Shown: positions 9,422 to 18,436, counted from the first letter of the stretch. The stretch is DNA of 64,000 nucleotides from Methanolobus sp. (GCF_016278365.1 NZ_JADQBZ010000005.1:1-64000), one strand, 5' to 3'. The notes: generated by a model not told the origin, from the sequence alone. Numbers and translations are program-made.

Positions 9422-10678
9422 ATGAATAAGTACACTGTCAGATGCTTGCACTGTGGAGAGGCCCATGAACCATATTCACTGAACTGCAGGAATGGTGACG
9501 ACGCTCTCCTGCGTGTCGAGTATTCAGCCAGGCAGCTTCATCCTGCGGACATGCCCGGTATATGGCGGTATAAGGAATGGCTGCCTGTACAAGGCATCAT
9601 CGAAGAAGGTTCGGGAAAGACTGTCACTTACAAAAGTGAAAAGCTTGCCTCGGAATTGGGGCTTAATGACCTGTGGATCGCCTTCAATGGTTACTGGCCT
9701 CAAAGAGATGCCAGGATGATGACCTGCACATTCAAGGACCTGGAATCATTCCCGACCATGCAGCGACTGAAGGAACAGGATGAGGTAAGGATAATGGTGG
9801 TTGCATCTGCAGGCAACACCGCAAGAGCCTTTTCCCATGTGTGCAGCATCACCGGCCAGCCTTTGCTTCTGGTTGTTCCGCAGGAGAGCTCACACAGGTT
9901 ATGGACGACTCATGAAGACACCTCCGCGGTCTTCCTGGCTACAGTGGAAGGTGATTACTTTGATGCTATTTCCCTTGCAGGCAAGATTGCCTCAAGAGAA
10001 GGGTTTGTAAATGAAGGCGGGGCCAGGAACGTCGCCAGGAGGGATGGCATGGGGACTGTTATGCTTGATGCCGTCCTCACGGCAGGTTCACTTCCCGACC
10101 ATTATTTCCAGGCGGTGGGAAGCGGTACAGGCGGAATATCTGCATGGGAGGCATCCATGCGGCTGATAGAGGATGGCAGATTCGGCTCAAAGCTCCCGCG
10201 GCTTCATCTGGCACAGAGCCTCCCCTGTGCTCCGCTGTACTCTCTTAAGTATGGAACTGATGCTGTTGCACCAGAATGCCCCGGGGGGATGTATGATGAC
10301 GTGCTGTTCAACCGGAAACCCCCGTATGCGATAAAAGGGGGCGTCAGGGACGCGCTCGAAGCTACAGGCGGAACTGTATATGCAATAAGGAATAAGGAAG
10401 CGGCTGAATCACAGTCAGTATTTGAAAAAGAAGAAGGCATAGACATAAATCCTGCTGCTGCGGTGGCTGTTGCAGCGCTGGTGAAAGCAGTACAGGAAGG
10501 CAATGTCCAGCCCGACGACCGGATAGTCCTGAACATAACCGGCGGCGGTCAGAAGAGGCTGATGCAGGACTATCCCGTAAAGATAATTGAGCCATCTGTA
10601 AAGGTATCTGCAAAGGACCCCAATGCAGAGGATATGATTGTAACTATGGTACAAAATGTGTTTGGTGTATATAAATGA
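9422..10678 (+). CDS. Cysteate synthase (threonine synthase-like, PLP)
   Basis: A 418-residue fold-type II PLP enzyme. The PLP lysine is probably K105 in TFKDLE, and GSGTGG (about 237-242) is the phosphate-binding loop. An N-terminal CxxC followed by a third Cys (C8, C11, C22) resembles the zinc-like knuckle of this threonine-synthase subgroup. In Methanosarcinales cysteate synthase converts O-phosphoserine and sulfite to cysteate, the first committed step of coenzyme M synthesis in these organisms. The assignment rests on this subgroup and on ComDE four genes downstream in the same operon. It overlaps the next gene by ATGA. Ordinary threonine synthase is the main alternative, made unlikely by the context. 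Confidence 0.85.
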   Translation: MNKYTVRCLHCGEAHEPYSLNCRNGDDALLRVEYSARQLHPADMPGIWRYKEWLPVQGIIEEGSGKTVTYKSEKLASELGLNDLWIAFNGYWPQRDARMMTCTFKDLESFPTMQRLKEQDEVRIMVVASAGNTARAFSHVCSITGQPLLLVVPQESSHRLWTTHEDTSAVFLATVEGDYFDAISLAGKIASREGFVNEGGARNVARRDGMGTVMLDAVLTAGSLPDHYFQAVGSGTGGISAWEASMRLIEDGRFGSKLPRLHLAQSLPCAPLYSLKYGTDAVAPECPGGMYDDVLFNRKPPYAIKGGVRDALEATGGTVYAIRNKEAAESQSVFEKEEGIDINPAAAVAVAALVKAVQEGNVQPDDRIVLNITGGGQKRLMQDYPVKIIEPSVKVSAKDPNAEDMIVTMVQNVFGVYK

Positions 10679-11439
10679 ATGAAGAACTGACTCTAACAAT
10701 ACTTGGCGGTGTCGATAAGGACGGGGTACCGGAACCTGTGAAATTCCTGGAAGTAAGCAAAGGCGAGATCATAGGAATTGTGGGGCCAACCGGTTCGGGC
10801 AAGAGCACCCTCATAGATGATATAGAACAGCTTGCCCAGGGAGACACGCCTACCGGCAGGTCCATACTTATCAACGGTAAAAGACCGGATGCTGGTATCC
10901 GTGTAGACCCGCGGAAAAAACTTGTGGCACAGTTGTCCCAGAAGATGCATTTCCTGGCAGACATGACAGTTGTGGATTTCCTTCACATGCATGCGCGCAG
11001 CAGGGGTAAGGGGCCTGAGCTCGTAGACAGGGTCATCGAACTTGCCAACACACTGACAGGAGAGCCGATATCCCCTGACCATTACCTGACAGTTCTCAGC
11101 GGAGGCCAGTCACGGTCCCTGATGACAGCAGACATTGCGGTCATAAGTGATTCTCCTGTAGTCCTGATAGACGAGATCGAGAATGCAGGTATTAAGAAAC
11201 AAGAGGCTCTCCGGCTGCTTTCGGGTGAGGGGAAGATCGTTGTTGTAGTCACTCATGATCCTGTCCTGGCACTGATGGCATCCCGCAGGATAGTTATCCG
11301 CAACGGTGCAATGATGGACATTATCACTACCAGCAGGGAGGAGCAGGATGTGTGTGGCAGGATCACTCAGGTGGACAACTGGCTCATGTCCCTGAGGGAT
11401 ACCATTCGCAGGGGAGAGATCGTAGAGGAGCTGGCATGA
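10675..11439 (+). CDS. Soluble ABC-type ATPase in the coenzyme M operon
   Basis: A 254-residue single ABC ATPase domain with Walker [10 protein letters not shown] (37-45), signature LSGGQ (141-145), Walker B VVLIDE (161-166) and H-loop H194. No permease or binding protein is encoded nearby and there is no membrane segment, so it is not an obvious transporter subunit. The domain is joined to its neighbours by 4-nt ATGA overlaps at both ends, which implies coupled translation. Methanogens use a soluble ABC protein (component A2) to activate methyl-CoM reductase; by analogy this one may drive ATP-dependent reduction or assembly of a metal centre needed for CoM synthesis. That role is inference. 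Confidence 0.85.
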   Translation: MNEELTLTILGGVDKDGVPEPVKFLEVSKGEIIGIVGPTGSGKSTLIDDIEQLAQGDTPTGRSILINGKRPDAGIRVDPRKKLVAQLSQKMHFLADMTVVDFLHMHARSRGKGPELVDRVIELANTLTGEPISPDHYLTVLSGGQSRSLMTADIAVISDSPVVLIDEIENAGIKKQEALRLLSGEGKIVVVVTHDPVLALMASRRIVIRNGAMMDIITTSREEQDVCGRITQVDNWLMSLRDTIRRGEIVEELA

Positions 11440-12134
11440 AGCTGGTGGTACTTGCGGGTACTCCCGGTTCAGGTAAAACCTCCGTGCTGCTCCATACCAT
11501 CAGGTCGCTTATTAAAAGCGGAAAGAAACCGGCTGTCGTTAAGGTCGATTGCCTGTGGACAGATGACGATCAGCGCTTCAGCAAGCTTGGCATCCCGGTA
11601 CATGTGGGTCTTGCAAAGGACATGTGCCCCGATCATTTCACTATCTATAACACCGATGCAATGCTGGATTGGGGGGCATCAAATGGCGCTGACATCGTTT
11701 TGAACGAGACTGCAGGACTGTGCCTTCGATGTGCGCCATACCCGGACGAATGCCTGGCCATTTGCGTAATCGATGTCACAACCGGACCTAACACGCCCCT
11801 GAAAGTAGGCCCCCTGCTCACAACTGCGGATATAGTCGTTATGACAAAAGGCGACCTGGTTTCCCAGGCTGAGAGGGAGGTATTCAGGGAGAGGGTGCTT
11901 GATGTCAATCCTGGGTGTATCATAGTTGAGGCGAACGGCCTTACCGGAAAAGGGGCTTTCGAACTTGCTGAAATGGTCACCGAAGGTCCGGATGTGTGTG
12001 ACAACATGGTGTTGCGATACAATCCGCCGCTTGCCATATGCTCGCTGTGTACAGGAGAGACCCGTGTGGCGCGCAAGCATCACATGGGAGTGCTGAGACA
12101 GCTTGATGGTTTCATGGAGTACAGGGGTGAGTGA
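11436..12134 (+). CDS. HypB/UreG-like P-loop GTPase, possible metallochaperone
   Basis: A 232-residue SIMIBI-class P-loop protein: Walker [10 protein letters not shown] (7-15), a conserved Asp loop VKVDC near 42, a switch-like NETAGLC, and TKGD (in place of NKxD) for the guanine base. It resembles HypB/UreG/CobW-type G3E proteins that deliver metals. Cysteines cluster in [17 protein letters not shown], where HypB proteins have a metal-binding CP loop, and another CSLC pair lies near residue 197. ATG start overlaps the ABC gene stop (ATGA) and the stop lies 3 nt before the next start. A role in Fe-S or metal insertion for the CoM pathway is inferred, not shown. Confidence 0.8.
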   Translation: MKLVVLAGTPGSGKTSVLLHTIRSLIKSGKKPAVVKVDCLWTDDDQRFSKLGIPVHVGLAKDMCPDHFTIYNTDAMLDWGASNGADIVLNETAGLCLRCAPYPDECLAICVIDVTTGPNTPLKVGPLLTTADIVVMTKGDLVSQAEREVFRERVLDVNPGCIIVEANGLTGKGAFELAEMVTEGPDVCDNMVLRYNPPLAICSLCTGETRVARKHHMGVLRQLDGFMEYRGE

Positions 12135-12137
12135 ACA

Positions 12138-12770
12138 TTGACCGATATCCTGTCACTCCTGCCTGGGTATAATTGCGGAAGTTGTGGCTTCAGGCAGTGC
12201 AGGGATTTTGCTGCGCAGCTGAAAAGCTCGGAGGATCTCCAGCGATGTCCTTTCCTCGAGAGGGATACTTTCCGGGAAAATCTCGAAAAACTGACGGCTC
12301 TTGTAGGTATCGACACATCTCAGGAAGAAAAGATAATAGGCATTATCGACGGGCTTGAAGCGGATTTCATGCTGGCTCCTCTCAGGGACGAATGCTCCTG
12401 CAGGGAGTTCATCCATCCCTTTGATGGCTCAGTTGAGGTACAGGTCGGTGATTTCATCAGATACAGGCCACTTGCCTGTCCAGTCACTCATTTTGCAAAA
12501 GTGATCGATATAGATCCTGGCATATACACTATACACCTTGTGGGCCCCTTGCACCGTTTGGGCAGGGAGGACTTCAAGTTCAAGGATCTTGGTCTTTGCA
12601 TGATACTTGCCTTTGAGGGCAAAATTTCCAGAGGGCAGCTTCCAAAGGTCGGCCAGACAGTCAAATTCATCCCGGAATACTGTATGATGCAGAAAGTCCA
12701 CTCCGGCATGGTCGTGGGTGTAGAGGGTAAGGATATACGTATAGAGGGTATAGACCTGAAGGTATGGTGA
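12138..12770 (+). CDS. Fe-S (PF04060-like) protein in the coenzyme M operon
   Basis: A 210-residue protein with a TTG start 3 nt after the GTPase stop. The N-terminus carries CGSCGFRQC followed by CPF (Cys at about 13, 16, 21 and 36), the four-cysteine [4Fe-4S] motif found in corrinoid Fe-S proteins and RnfB. A second CSC pair sits near residue 84, followed by a beta-rich region (about 95-210) without a recognised fold. It is translationally linked to ComD (7-nt overlap). A one-electron carrier that works with the ATPase and GTPase upstream is the simplest reading, but no homologue of known function comes to mind. Confidence 0.8.
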   Translation: MTDILSLLPGYNCGSCGFRQCRDFAAQLKSSEDLQRCPFLERDTFRENLEKLTALVGIDTSQEEKIIGIIDGLEADFMLAPLRDECSCREFIHPFDGSVEVQVGDFIRYRPLACPVTHFAKVIDIDPGIYTIHLVGPLHRLGREDFKFKDLGLCMILAFEGKISRGQLPKVGQTVKFIPEYCMMQKVHSGMVVGVEGKDIRIEGIDLKVW

Positions 12771-13282
12771 AACCTTTGCCGGTGGATGTAACCTCTCCGG
12801 AGGCTGTGTACCAGGGTATGAAGAGAGCAGGCATTGACTTTGTAGTCAGTGTGCCCTGCCTTAACCTGAAGGAAGTTATCCCAATGGTGGATCGGGACCC
12901 TGATATCATCCATGTGCCTGTGACCAGGGAGGAAGAGGGTGTCGGAGTATGTGCAGGCGCCTATATGGGAGGCAAAAGGCCTGCCATGCTGATGCAAAAC
13001 TCGGGGCTTGGGAATTCTGTCAATGCGCTTGCCTCTTTGAATCAATTGTACGGCATTCCTCTTGTAATGATAATAAGCCACCGCGGGGTTGAAGGTGAGC
13101 CTATATGTGCCCAGGTGCCCATGGGGGAGCTGACTACGCAGTTGCTGGAAATACTCGAAATCCCTTATTTTATTCCGGATTCAAAGGCTGATGCAATAGA
13201 GAAGATACAGGTAGCCTGGAAAACCGCACTTGAGGGAAGGAGACCTTCTGCAGTGCTTTTGCCAATCCCTTTCTGGAGGTAA
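12764..13282 (+). CDS. comD: Sulfopyruvate decarboxylase subunit alpha
   Basis: A 172-residue pyrimidine-binding half of a ThDP enzyme. [10 protein letters not shown] (about 54-63) carries the glutamate that activates ThDP, and the [13 protein letters not shown] segment is typical of ComD and phosphonopyruvate decarboxylase. With ComE it converts sulfopyruvate to sulfoacetaldehyde, the penultimate step of coenzyme M synthesis. ATG overlaps the previous stop by 7 nt; a GTG three bases later is an alternative start. ComE follows after 7 nt. In Methanosarcina the two subunits are fused; here they are separate genes. Confidence 0.93.
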   Translation: MVKPLPVDVTSPEAVYQGMKRAGIDFVVSVPCLNLKEVIPMVDRDPDIIHVPVTREEEGVGVCAGAYMGGKRPAMLMQNSGLGNSVNALASLNQLYGIPLVMIISHRGVEGEPICAQVPMGELTTQLLEILEIPYFIPDSKADAIEKIQVAWKTALEGRRPSAVLLPIPFWR

Positions 13283-13289
13283 TATAAGT

Positions 13290-13853
13290 ATGCAACGTAT
13301 CGACGCTATCAGGGACATAGCCCGAAAAGCAGGGCAAGATGATGCTCTCCTTGTATGTAATATCGGTATACCCTGCAAGGAACTCTACAGCGTATGCGAT
13401 ACTCCTGGCAATTTCTACATGCTCGGTTCCATGGGCCTGGCCTCGTCCATCGGTCTTGGCCTTGCACTTTCCCTTCCCCGGAGGATGATCATAGCCATTG
13501 ATGGCGACGGCTCTGTACTCATGAATCTTGGGAGCCTGGCAACCATAGCCACACAGGCCCCGGAAAATTATCTTCTTGTCATAATTGATAACGGCTCTTA
13601 CGGTTCCACAGGCGATCAGCCTACAGCAACATCAAAAGGAGCTGATCTGGCAGAGATTGCAAAGGGAGCCGGCAATAGCAGGGTCTGCCGGACCGACAGT
13701 CATGAGAAACTGAAACATATCCTGCAGGGTAATGATCACGGTATTGTCGTTGTGAAAGTGGATCCCGGGAATGCAGATGTTCCAAATATCAGCATGTGTC
13801 CGGGAGATATAATGCGCAGGTTCATGGCCGGATCGTATCAACCATCTGACTAA
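13290..13853 (+). CDS. comE: Sulfopyruvate decarboxylase subunit beta
   Basis: A 187-residue ThDP-binding half. IDGDGSVLMN followed some 20 residues later by IIDNGSYGSTG is the GDG...N diphosphate/metal motif. The ATG at 13290 is chosen because a strong GGAGGT (13275-13280) precedes it and it falls just after the comD stop; an in-frame extension back to 13230 would run inside comD. It pairs with ComD to make sulfoacetaldehyde. The last 32 nt overlap, tail to tail, with the DUF39-ferredoxin gene on the other strand. Confidence 0.93.
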   Translation: MQRIDAIRDIARKAGQDDALLVCNIGIPCKELYSVCDTPGNFYMLGSMGLASSIGLGLALSLPRRMIIAIDGDGSVLMNLGSLATIATQAPENYLLVIIDNGSYGSTGDQPTATSKGADLAEIAKGAGNSRVCRTDSHEKLKHILQGNDHGIVVVKVDPGNADVPNISMCPGDIMRRFMAGSYQPSD

Positions 13854-15117
13854 TCCTAAAAGAGCCTTCAAGTATCATTCTTTTGAGCTTTTCCTCAAGC
13901 TCCAACGCTCTTTTCCGGTCAGACTGCCTCAGCACTATTGGAACCTCGTGTATCCTGCCTTCCATCTCGAACCTGATGCTCCCAAGCTCTGCGCGGAATA
14001 CATTTCCGGGACATTGGGTAGTACACAGGCCACAGTTGAAACACTGTTTCATGTTCATGACCGGCCTGTCATTATTGTAATGTATCGCATCCATAGGGCA
14101 GCACTCTGCAGCACTGCATTCTTCGCATTGGATACATGATGAAGGCCTGAACTCCACGGAGATGTCGGTGCCCCTCCAGCCGTCTGCATAACTGGTACTG
14201 CCAATCGTCACGCGCCTGTCCACGTCCATTACGGGCATCGGTACATCCGTATCTGTCACAATGATAGCATCAAGCACTGACTGGCTGACAACGGGGATAG
14301 GTATCGCCCATGAGACTATGCACTCGGGCCCGGCAGAAGTGGAGAACCCTCCCATGAGTGAGGGGTCCATATCGTGCATATCTGCAAATCCGGTGAGGTT
14401 TGGCCTTGCCGGACTGCTGCGTGTCCCTTCTCCGATGACAAAACCCTGTGCACCGTTCATGAGCATCCGTGTGCCTATTCCGATTGTTTCAAGCTGCGGG
14501 TCATTCTTCAGAGGATTGATCTGGCCGCATCCTGAAAATGTCGCAGTCTTCATATCGGGCTCGAGTTCCGTGGCGTGGAATATCGTGCCTACAGGTTCCC
14601 CGGAACAGTTAACGAATGCGGCATAGTTCTTGAATGTGTGCCTGGTGGCAAACAGTTTTGCATGTGGTATCCCATCCAGTGTGATTTTTGTGTGGAAAGT
14701 CTCGTTTCCTTCAGTGGTTACTGCAACATCTATTGGCTTCTTCTCTGCCATCTCCCGGAAAAGATGGCCTGCGCCGTATCCGGGAATCGTGTGTGAATGT
14801 GCTGTTCCGAAAACCACCAGATCGAGCATGCTGAGGCTTTCGTTCGGACAGGGTCCTACATGTGCGGTTACTCCGTTAAGGAAAACCTTTGACGCTCTCT
14901 TGAAGGGAAAAGGAGATTCTACCGGGAAGGAAAACACGGCATAGGTCCCGCTCATTACCGCTCGTGTAGCGGTGGTCACCACATCAACATCTCTTATGGT
15001 GATATTCTCCCCTTTGTCCACAAGTTCGCAGATCTCCTGCGAGGTCATCACTACTGCATCGTTACTGCTGATCTTCCTTTTAATATCTTCAATTGAACGC
15101 TCCACGATATTACCCAT
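13822..15117 (-). CDS. DUF39-ferredoxin protein (methanogenesis marker 16 type)
   Basis: A 431-residue protein: an N-terminal DUF39/COG1900 domain (about 1-320) and a C-terminal dicluster ferredoxin (about 328-374) with two CxxCxxC...C(P) motifs. Members with this layout are the methanogenesis marker 16 metalloproteins. The COG1900 relative MA1821 of Methanosarcina acetivorans, with a ferredoxin partner, makes homocysteine from aspartate semialdehyde and sulfide. Placed tail to tail with comE, this paralogue is a good candidate for the equivalent step on sulfoacetaldehyde that makes coenzyme M, an inference. ATG 15117 is preferred (GGTGAG just upstream) over a GTG at 15129. Confidence 0.85.
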   Translation of the reverse strand: MGNIVERSIEDIKRKISSNDAVVMTSQEICELVDKGENITIRDVDVVTTATRAVMSGTYAVFSFPVESPFPFKRASKVFLNGVTAHVGPCPNESLSMLDLVVFGTAHSHTIPGYGAGHLFREMAEKKPIDVAVTTEGNETFHTKITLDGIPHAKLFATRHTFKNYAAFVNCSGEPVGTIFHATELEPDMKTATFSGCGQINPLKNDPQLETIGIGTRMLMNGAQGFVIGEGTRSSPARPNLTGFADMHDMDPSLMGGFSTSAGPECIVSWAIPIPVVSQSVLDAIIVTDTDVPMPVMDVDRRVTIGSTSYADGWRGTDISVEFRPSSCIQCEECSAAECCPMDAIHYNNDRPVMNMKQCFNCGLCTTQCPGNVFRAELGSIRFEMEGRIHEVPIVLRQSDRKRALELEEKLKRMILEGSFRISQMVDTIRP

Positions 15118-15179
15118 GTATCCACTCACCGGATGTTCTAAAAGAAGATAGGTAACGGTATTTAATTTAAGTTTTGCTA

Positions 15180-16313
15180 TCAGTCCAGACCGAGGATACT
15201 TGCCAGCTCAAGCCCTTCGCTTCCGATCTCGGAAAGCCTGTCAAAGGCCTCTTGCTTGGTTATGTATTTCTCGGTACGTGTGCCATCGGAAGATTCTACC
15301 TTGATGGTAATCTCGTTCTTGACATAACCGCGCTCGAAGGATTCCCTGACAATTTCCCCATACTGCTGAGCTATCAGCTTGAGGCAGTCGAAAATCTCAT
15401 TATTGCGAACAGCATCTCTTCCGTCAAGCATTACCTGGGTAAGGGTCTGTGATCGTATGAACAATTCTACATATTTACGCAGTTCGCTCATAAGGTCCTC
15501 GATACTTTCCAGCTTAACTGACTTTATGAGGGTCTCATCAGCTGTTATATCTGTTTCGCCTAAGTTGATCTGGCAGTTACCTGCATTGCAGCTGATCCTG
15601 AACTGATGTTCTTTCTTCTTTGTCTCGAATGTAGCATCGATATAGTCAACGCCGTCATAATTCACAGAGGCGATAAGATATTCGGATACATCGATCATCT
15701 TGACCTTGTTTTCCTTGTGGATCAGGCCGGATTTTGTCCATGTAGGCAGGAACAGGTCTCCATATGCTTCTTTGATGGTAAGTGTCTCATGGGAATAAGT
15801 TAATTCGGATGTATATTCCATACCAGAGAAAACGGCTTTCATTGTGCCACTGAGGACACCTTCCTTCATGGAAACATGATACTGGTTAGTTGTCCCGTAT
15901 ATGCCTGATCTGAAAAGAGGATTCAGAGTGGCAAGGATCTCTTTCTCCAGTTTATACAATCCGCTTTCAGAATCGTTCCTTATAATGTCCAGTCTTTGGT
16001 TGAGACTCTTGAGCCCTTTTGTGGAGCTAGTGATACAGGCATCCATAACAGCGTTACGGCATTCCAGTATTTCTTTTTCCCTTGCATCCCTGGAAAGGTG
16101 ATCTACATAAGCCTGGACATCCTTACTGAATTTATCCAGCTCCATTATCCTTGATTCGAGGGAGGATATCTCCTCGGATTCATCTTCGCTAAGCTCAATG
16201 GCAGAATTTTCCAGGGGAATGACTTTCTTGGCAGTTCCTATAAAGTCATTCAGGTCCTGAATAAAATCCCTTTGCAATGGTAATGCAGTTGAGTCCTGGA
16301 ATGTGTATTTCAT
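15180..16313 (-). CDS. Hypothetical protein with coiled-coil N-terminal half (377 aa)
   Basis: No family recognised. Residues 40-130 are acidic and heptad-like (EDESEEISSLESRIMELDKF and onwards), suggesting a coiled coil; the middle (about 135-260) is beta-rich with alternating hydrophobics; the C-terminus is helical again. No signal peptide, membrane segment or catalytic motif stands out. It has its own strong TATA box (16364-16376) and a GGGAT Shine-Dalgarno, so it is transcribed separately from tyrS upstream. The next gene downstream, the DUF39-ferredoxin protein, starts 62 nt after its stop and may share the transcript. Confidence 0.75.
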   Translation of the reverse strand: MKYTFQDSTALPLQRDFIQDLNDFIGTAKKVIPLENSAIELSEDESEEISSLESRIMELDKFSKDVQAYVDHLSRDAREKEILECRNAVMDACITSSTKGLKSLNQRLDIIRNDSESGLYKLEKEILATLNPLFRSGIYGTTNQYHVSMKEGVLSGTMKAVFSGMEYTSELTYSHETLTIKEAYGDLFLPTWTKSGLIHKENKVKMIDVSEYLIASVNYDGVDYIDATFETKKKEHQFRISCNAGNCQINLGETDITADETLIKSVKLESIEDLMSELRKYVELFIRSQTLTQVMLDGRDAVRNNEIFDCLKLIAQQYGEIVRESFERGYVKNEITIKVESSDGTRTEKYITKQEAFDRLSEIGSEGLELASILGLD

Positions 16314-16363
16314 CCAAATCCCTTTTTGAAATATACTTCTGTTAGTATTATGCCCTCATTTCG

Positions 16364-16376
16364 ATTATATATATTT
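16364..16376 (-). promoter_or_regulatory. TATA box for the coiled-coil hypothetical gene
   Basis: On the minus strand the 92-nt gap between tyrS and the next gene contains AAATATATATAAT flanked by TCGAA. The ATG lies about 57 nt downstream, leaving a leader of roughly 30 nt that ends in a GGGAT ribosome-binding site. Confidence 0.55.
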
Positions 16377-16404
16377 CGATTTAAGGGTCTGGTAGTTTCC
16401 GTGA

Positions 16405-17355
16405 TTATATCACGGATCTTACGCTTTCCAATATCATGTTCATATAGCGTGCAGCGCCGTTCTTCAGATCCATAGGGTGAAGCTGGCCGCTTGCATAAAT
16501 TTCCTGAAGTCCCTCATAACCTTTACACTTGAGGTCCCCTCCGAATTTTTCAGGCCGCTCAAACACGATCTCTTCATAACGCGGAGAAATATGATACCTG
16601 AATAGTTCCAGCACAGGGTTGTTCTCAACTTCTCCCGCTGGACAGAATGCTTTTTTCATCTTGGCATTGATCTCTGCCTCGGAATCATCAACAGAAATGA
16701 AATTGTCATTTGATGAGGACATCTTATTGCCGTCGAATCCGAGTATGATGGGTGTGTGTATGCACAGCGGGGCTTTAAAACCCAGTGCAGGAAGTCCCTC
16801 TCTTGCAAGCATGTGGATCTTGCGCTGGTCGATACCACCAACAGCAACATCCACTCCCAACATTGCAATATCTATTGCCTGCATGATGGGATAGACCATC
16901 TGGGATACCTTTGGGTCATCCATCTGCCGCCCTACCTCGTCCATGCTCCTCCTGGCCCGGTTCAGGGATGTGAGGCGTGTAAGTCTGAGAACGTTAAGCA
17001 TGTAATCCGGCTTGAGCTGGTAATCTGACCCGTAGACGAAGTTCGTCTCTTCAGGGTCCAGCCCCAGGGCAATGAAACAACGCTTGTTGTAGTCAGCGGT
17101 CTCGCGAACCTGTTCAAGCGTTCCCTTCTGGTTAAGATATGCGTGGACATCTGCCAGCAAGACGGTTATCTTGAAGCCCGCTTTCTGCAGGTCAAGGAGC
17201 TTGTTGACAGTCAGCACGTGGCCCATATGGATCTTGCCGCTAGGTTCGTACCCGACATAAGCAGTCGGATGCTCTTTTGTTTCCAGGAGTTTCGTCAGCT
17301 CTTCTTCTGTTACTATTTCCTGTACGTTCCTTTTTATAAGTTCAAGTCTGTCCAT
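16405..17355 (-). CDS. tyrS: Tyrosyl-tRNA synthetase
   Basis: A 316-residue class Ic synthetase of the short archaeal type, charging tRNA-Tyr. The HIGH motif appears as HMGH in YEPSGKIHMGH (about 35-45) and the second signature as KMSSS (about 211-215). Length fits archaeal TyrRS, which lacks the bacterial C-terminal S4 domain. The start codon is 78 nt after the thg1 stop, both on the minus strand, so the order PRC-thg1-tyrS may be one transcript devoted partly to tRNA. TyrRS rather than TrpRS is supported by close overall similarity to the archaeal TyrRS pattern. Confidence 0.93.
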   Translation of the reverse strand: MDRLELIKRNVQEIVTEEELTKLLETKEHPTAYVGYEPSGKIHMGHVLTVNKLLDLQKAGFKITVLLADVHAYLNQKGTLEQVRETADYNKRCFIALGLDPEETNFVYGSDYQLKPDYMLNVLRLTRLTSLNRARRSMDEVGRQMDDPKVSQMVYPIMQAIDIAMLGVDVAVGGIDQRKIHMLAREGLPALGFKAPLCIHTPIILGFDGNKMSSSNDNFISVDDSEAEINAKMKKAFCPAGEVENNPVLELFRYHISPRYEEIVFERPEKFGGDLKCKGYEGLQEIYASGQLHPMDLKNGAARYMNMILESVRSVI

Positions 17356-17433
17356 AGGTTCACCGTTGCAATCGTGTGCTGTATAATTGCCTATCTCCTT
17401 AAATGCTTTTTCTTACAGGCCGTTCTGGTCATT

Positions 17434-18159
17434 TCAGCCAAGCAGTTCATCAATAAGATCCGATCCATCTTCAGATTTGAAAAGTGGCAGCTCCCAGTCC
17501 TGTTTTACCCGCGTGCGAATGGCGAGCGTTTCCTCCTGCATGTATGGGTTAAAGCCCTCAACTTCGTATTTCTCCCGGAGTACCATTATTCCACGCCTCT
17601 GCCAGGAGGGCACAGCCGCTATATTTATACCCCGCTGAAAAAGCAGTTCATGCATCTGGCCTGATTTTTTACTTCTCAGAAGTTCTGAAACACCTTTTTC
17701 GTCTATTCCTTCTCTAAGGAGTGTATAATATGCATGGGAGTTGATACAGTTACGCCATGCTTCAGCCTGCCTCCACACCAGGTATTCCCCAATGAGGTTT
17801 TCATTTACGGGTATGATCCTTGAATCAAAGGAGAGGGGCTCTCCCGGCTTGAGGAGTAATGTAAGCGCACTGCTGATGAATGAAGCTATCACGGAATCAA
17901 GTTTCTCTATCCTGCCGTCAAAGGGTAATTCATTGAAATATAGACTAATCTCGTCAGAAAATGTGTAAGCAAACACCGGACTCAGGCCACTATGCCTGAA
18001 AAAGAGCTCAACAGCATCTGCCATTGCAGATGCGAACACCATATCATATGGTTTTTCAAATCCCATGCGAGACAGCACATGCCTGAAGTTGCGGCCATCA
18101 ACGCGTACAATAACAGGCGGTACACAGTAAAGATCTGAGTAGATCTCTCGCCTTTTCAT
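17434..18159 (-). CDS. thg1: tRNA-His guanylyltransferase (Thg1)
   Basis: A 241-residue member of the Thg1 family, which adds G-1 to tRNA-His or performs 3'-5' end repair. The metal-binding residues of the palm-like domain are visible: D21 in RVDGRNF and D69-E70 in FSDEISLYF. The ATG at 18159, 7 nt after the stop of the PRC-barrel gene, matches the usual N-terminus (MKRREIYSDLY); an upstream in-frame extension overlaps that gene and is rejected. In M. acetivorans thg1 contains an in-frame UAG read as pyrrolysine; this copy is open throughout and ends with TGA. Confidence 0.9.
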   Translation of the reverse strand: MKRREIYSDLYCVPPVIVRVDGRNFRHVLSRMGFEKPYDMVFASAMADAVELFFRHSGLSPVFAYTFSDEISLYFNELPFDGRIEKLDSVIASFISSALTLLLKPGEPLSFDSRIIPVNENLIGEYLVWRQAEAWRNCINSHAYYTLLREGIDEKGVSELLRSKKSGQMHELLFQRGINIAAVPSWQRRGIMVLREKYEVEGFNPYMQEETLAIRTRVKQDWELPLFKSEDGSDLIDELLG

Positions 18160-18166
18160 AGGCAAT

Positions 18167-18436
18167 TCATTCTTCAGGCTCTTGCTTGGCTGGCTTTCTG
18201 AACCTGTCAACAATGTTCCTGATAAGAACTATGTCGCCTGTTGTGACTACCCATCTGTAGGGTATTATGACACCTTTTGAAGTGACGTCGAATATGTCCT
18301 TGTTTATGGAGGAAACTGCTATTCCTTTTACGGTCCTTTCATCAATGTCCAACACAAGATCGGCAACCTTGCCTACATATGTGCCTGTATCGGTGTAAAT
18401 GTTCAATCCGAAGAGTGAGGTTATGTCTGCACGCAT
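18167..18436 (-). CDS. PRC-barrel domain protein
   Basis: An 89-residue single PRC-barrel protein. The pattern TDTGTYVGKVADLVLDIDERTVKGIAVS with the following VIPYRWVVTTGDIVLI is typical of small archaeal PRC-barrel proteins, beta-barrels related to RimM and photosynthetic reaction-centre H subunit. The usual role is RNA or protein binding; in archaea it remains undefined, although links to cell division proteins have been reported for this family. A TATA box (18462-18471) lies about 30 nt before the ATG, so the leader is only a few nt. thg1 follows 7 nt downstream. Confidence 0.85.
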   Translation of the reverse strand: MRADITSLFGLNIYTDTGTYVGKVADLVLDIDERTVKGIAVSSINKDIFDVTSKGVIIPYRWVVTTGDIVLIRNIVDRFRKPAKQEPEE

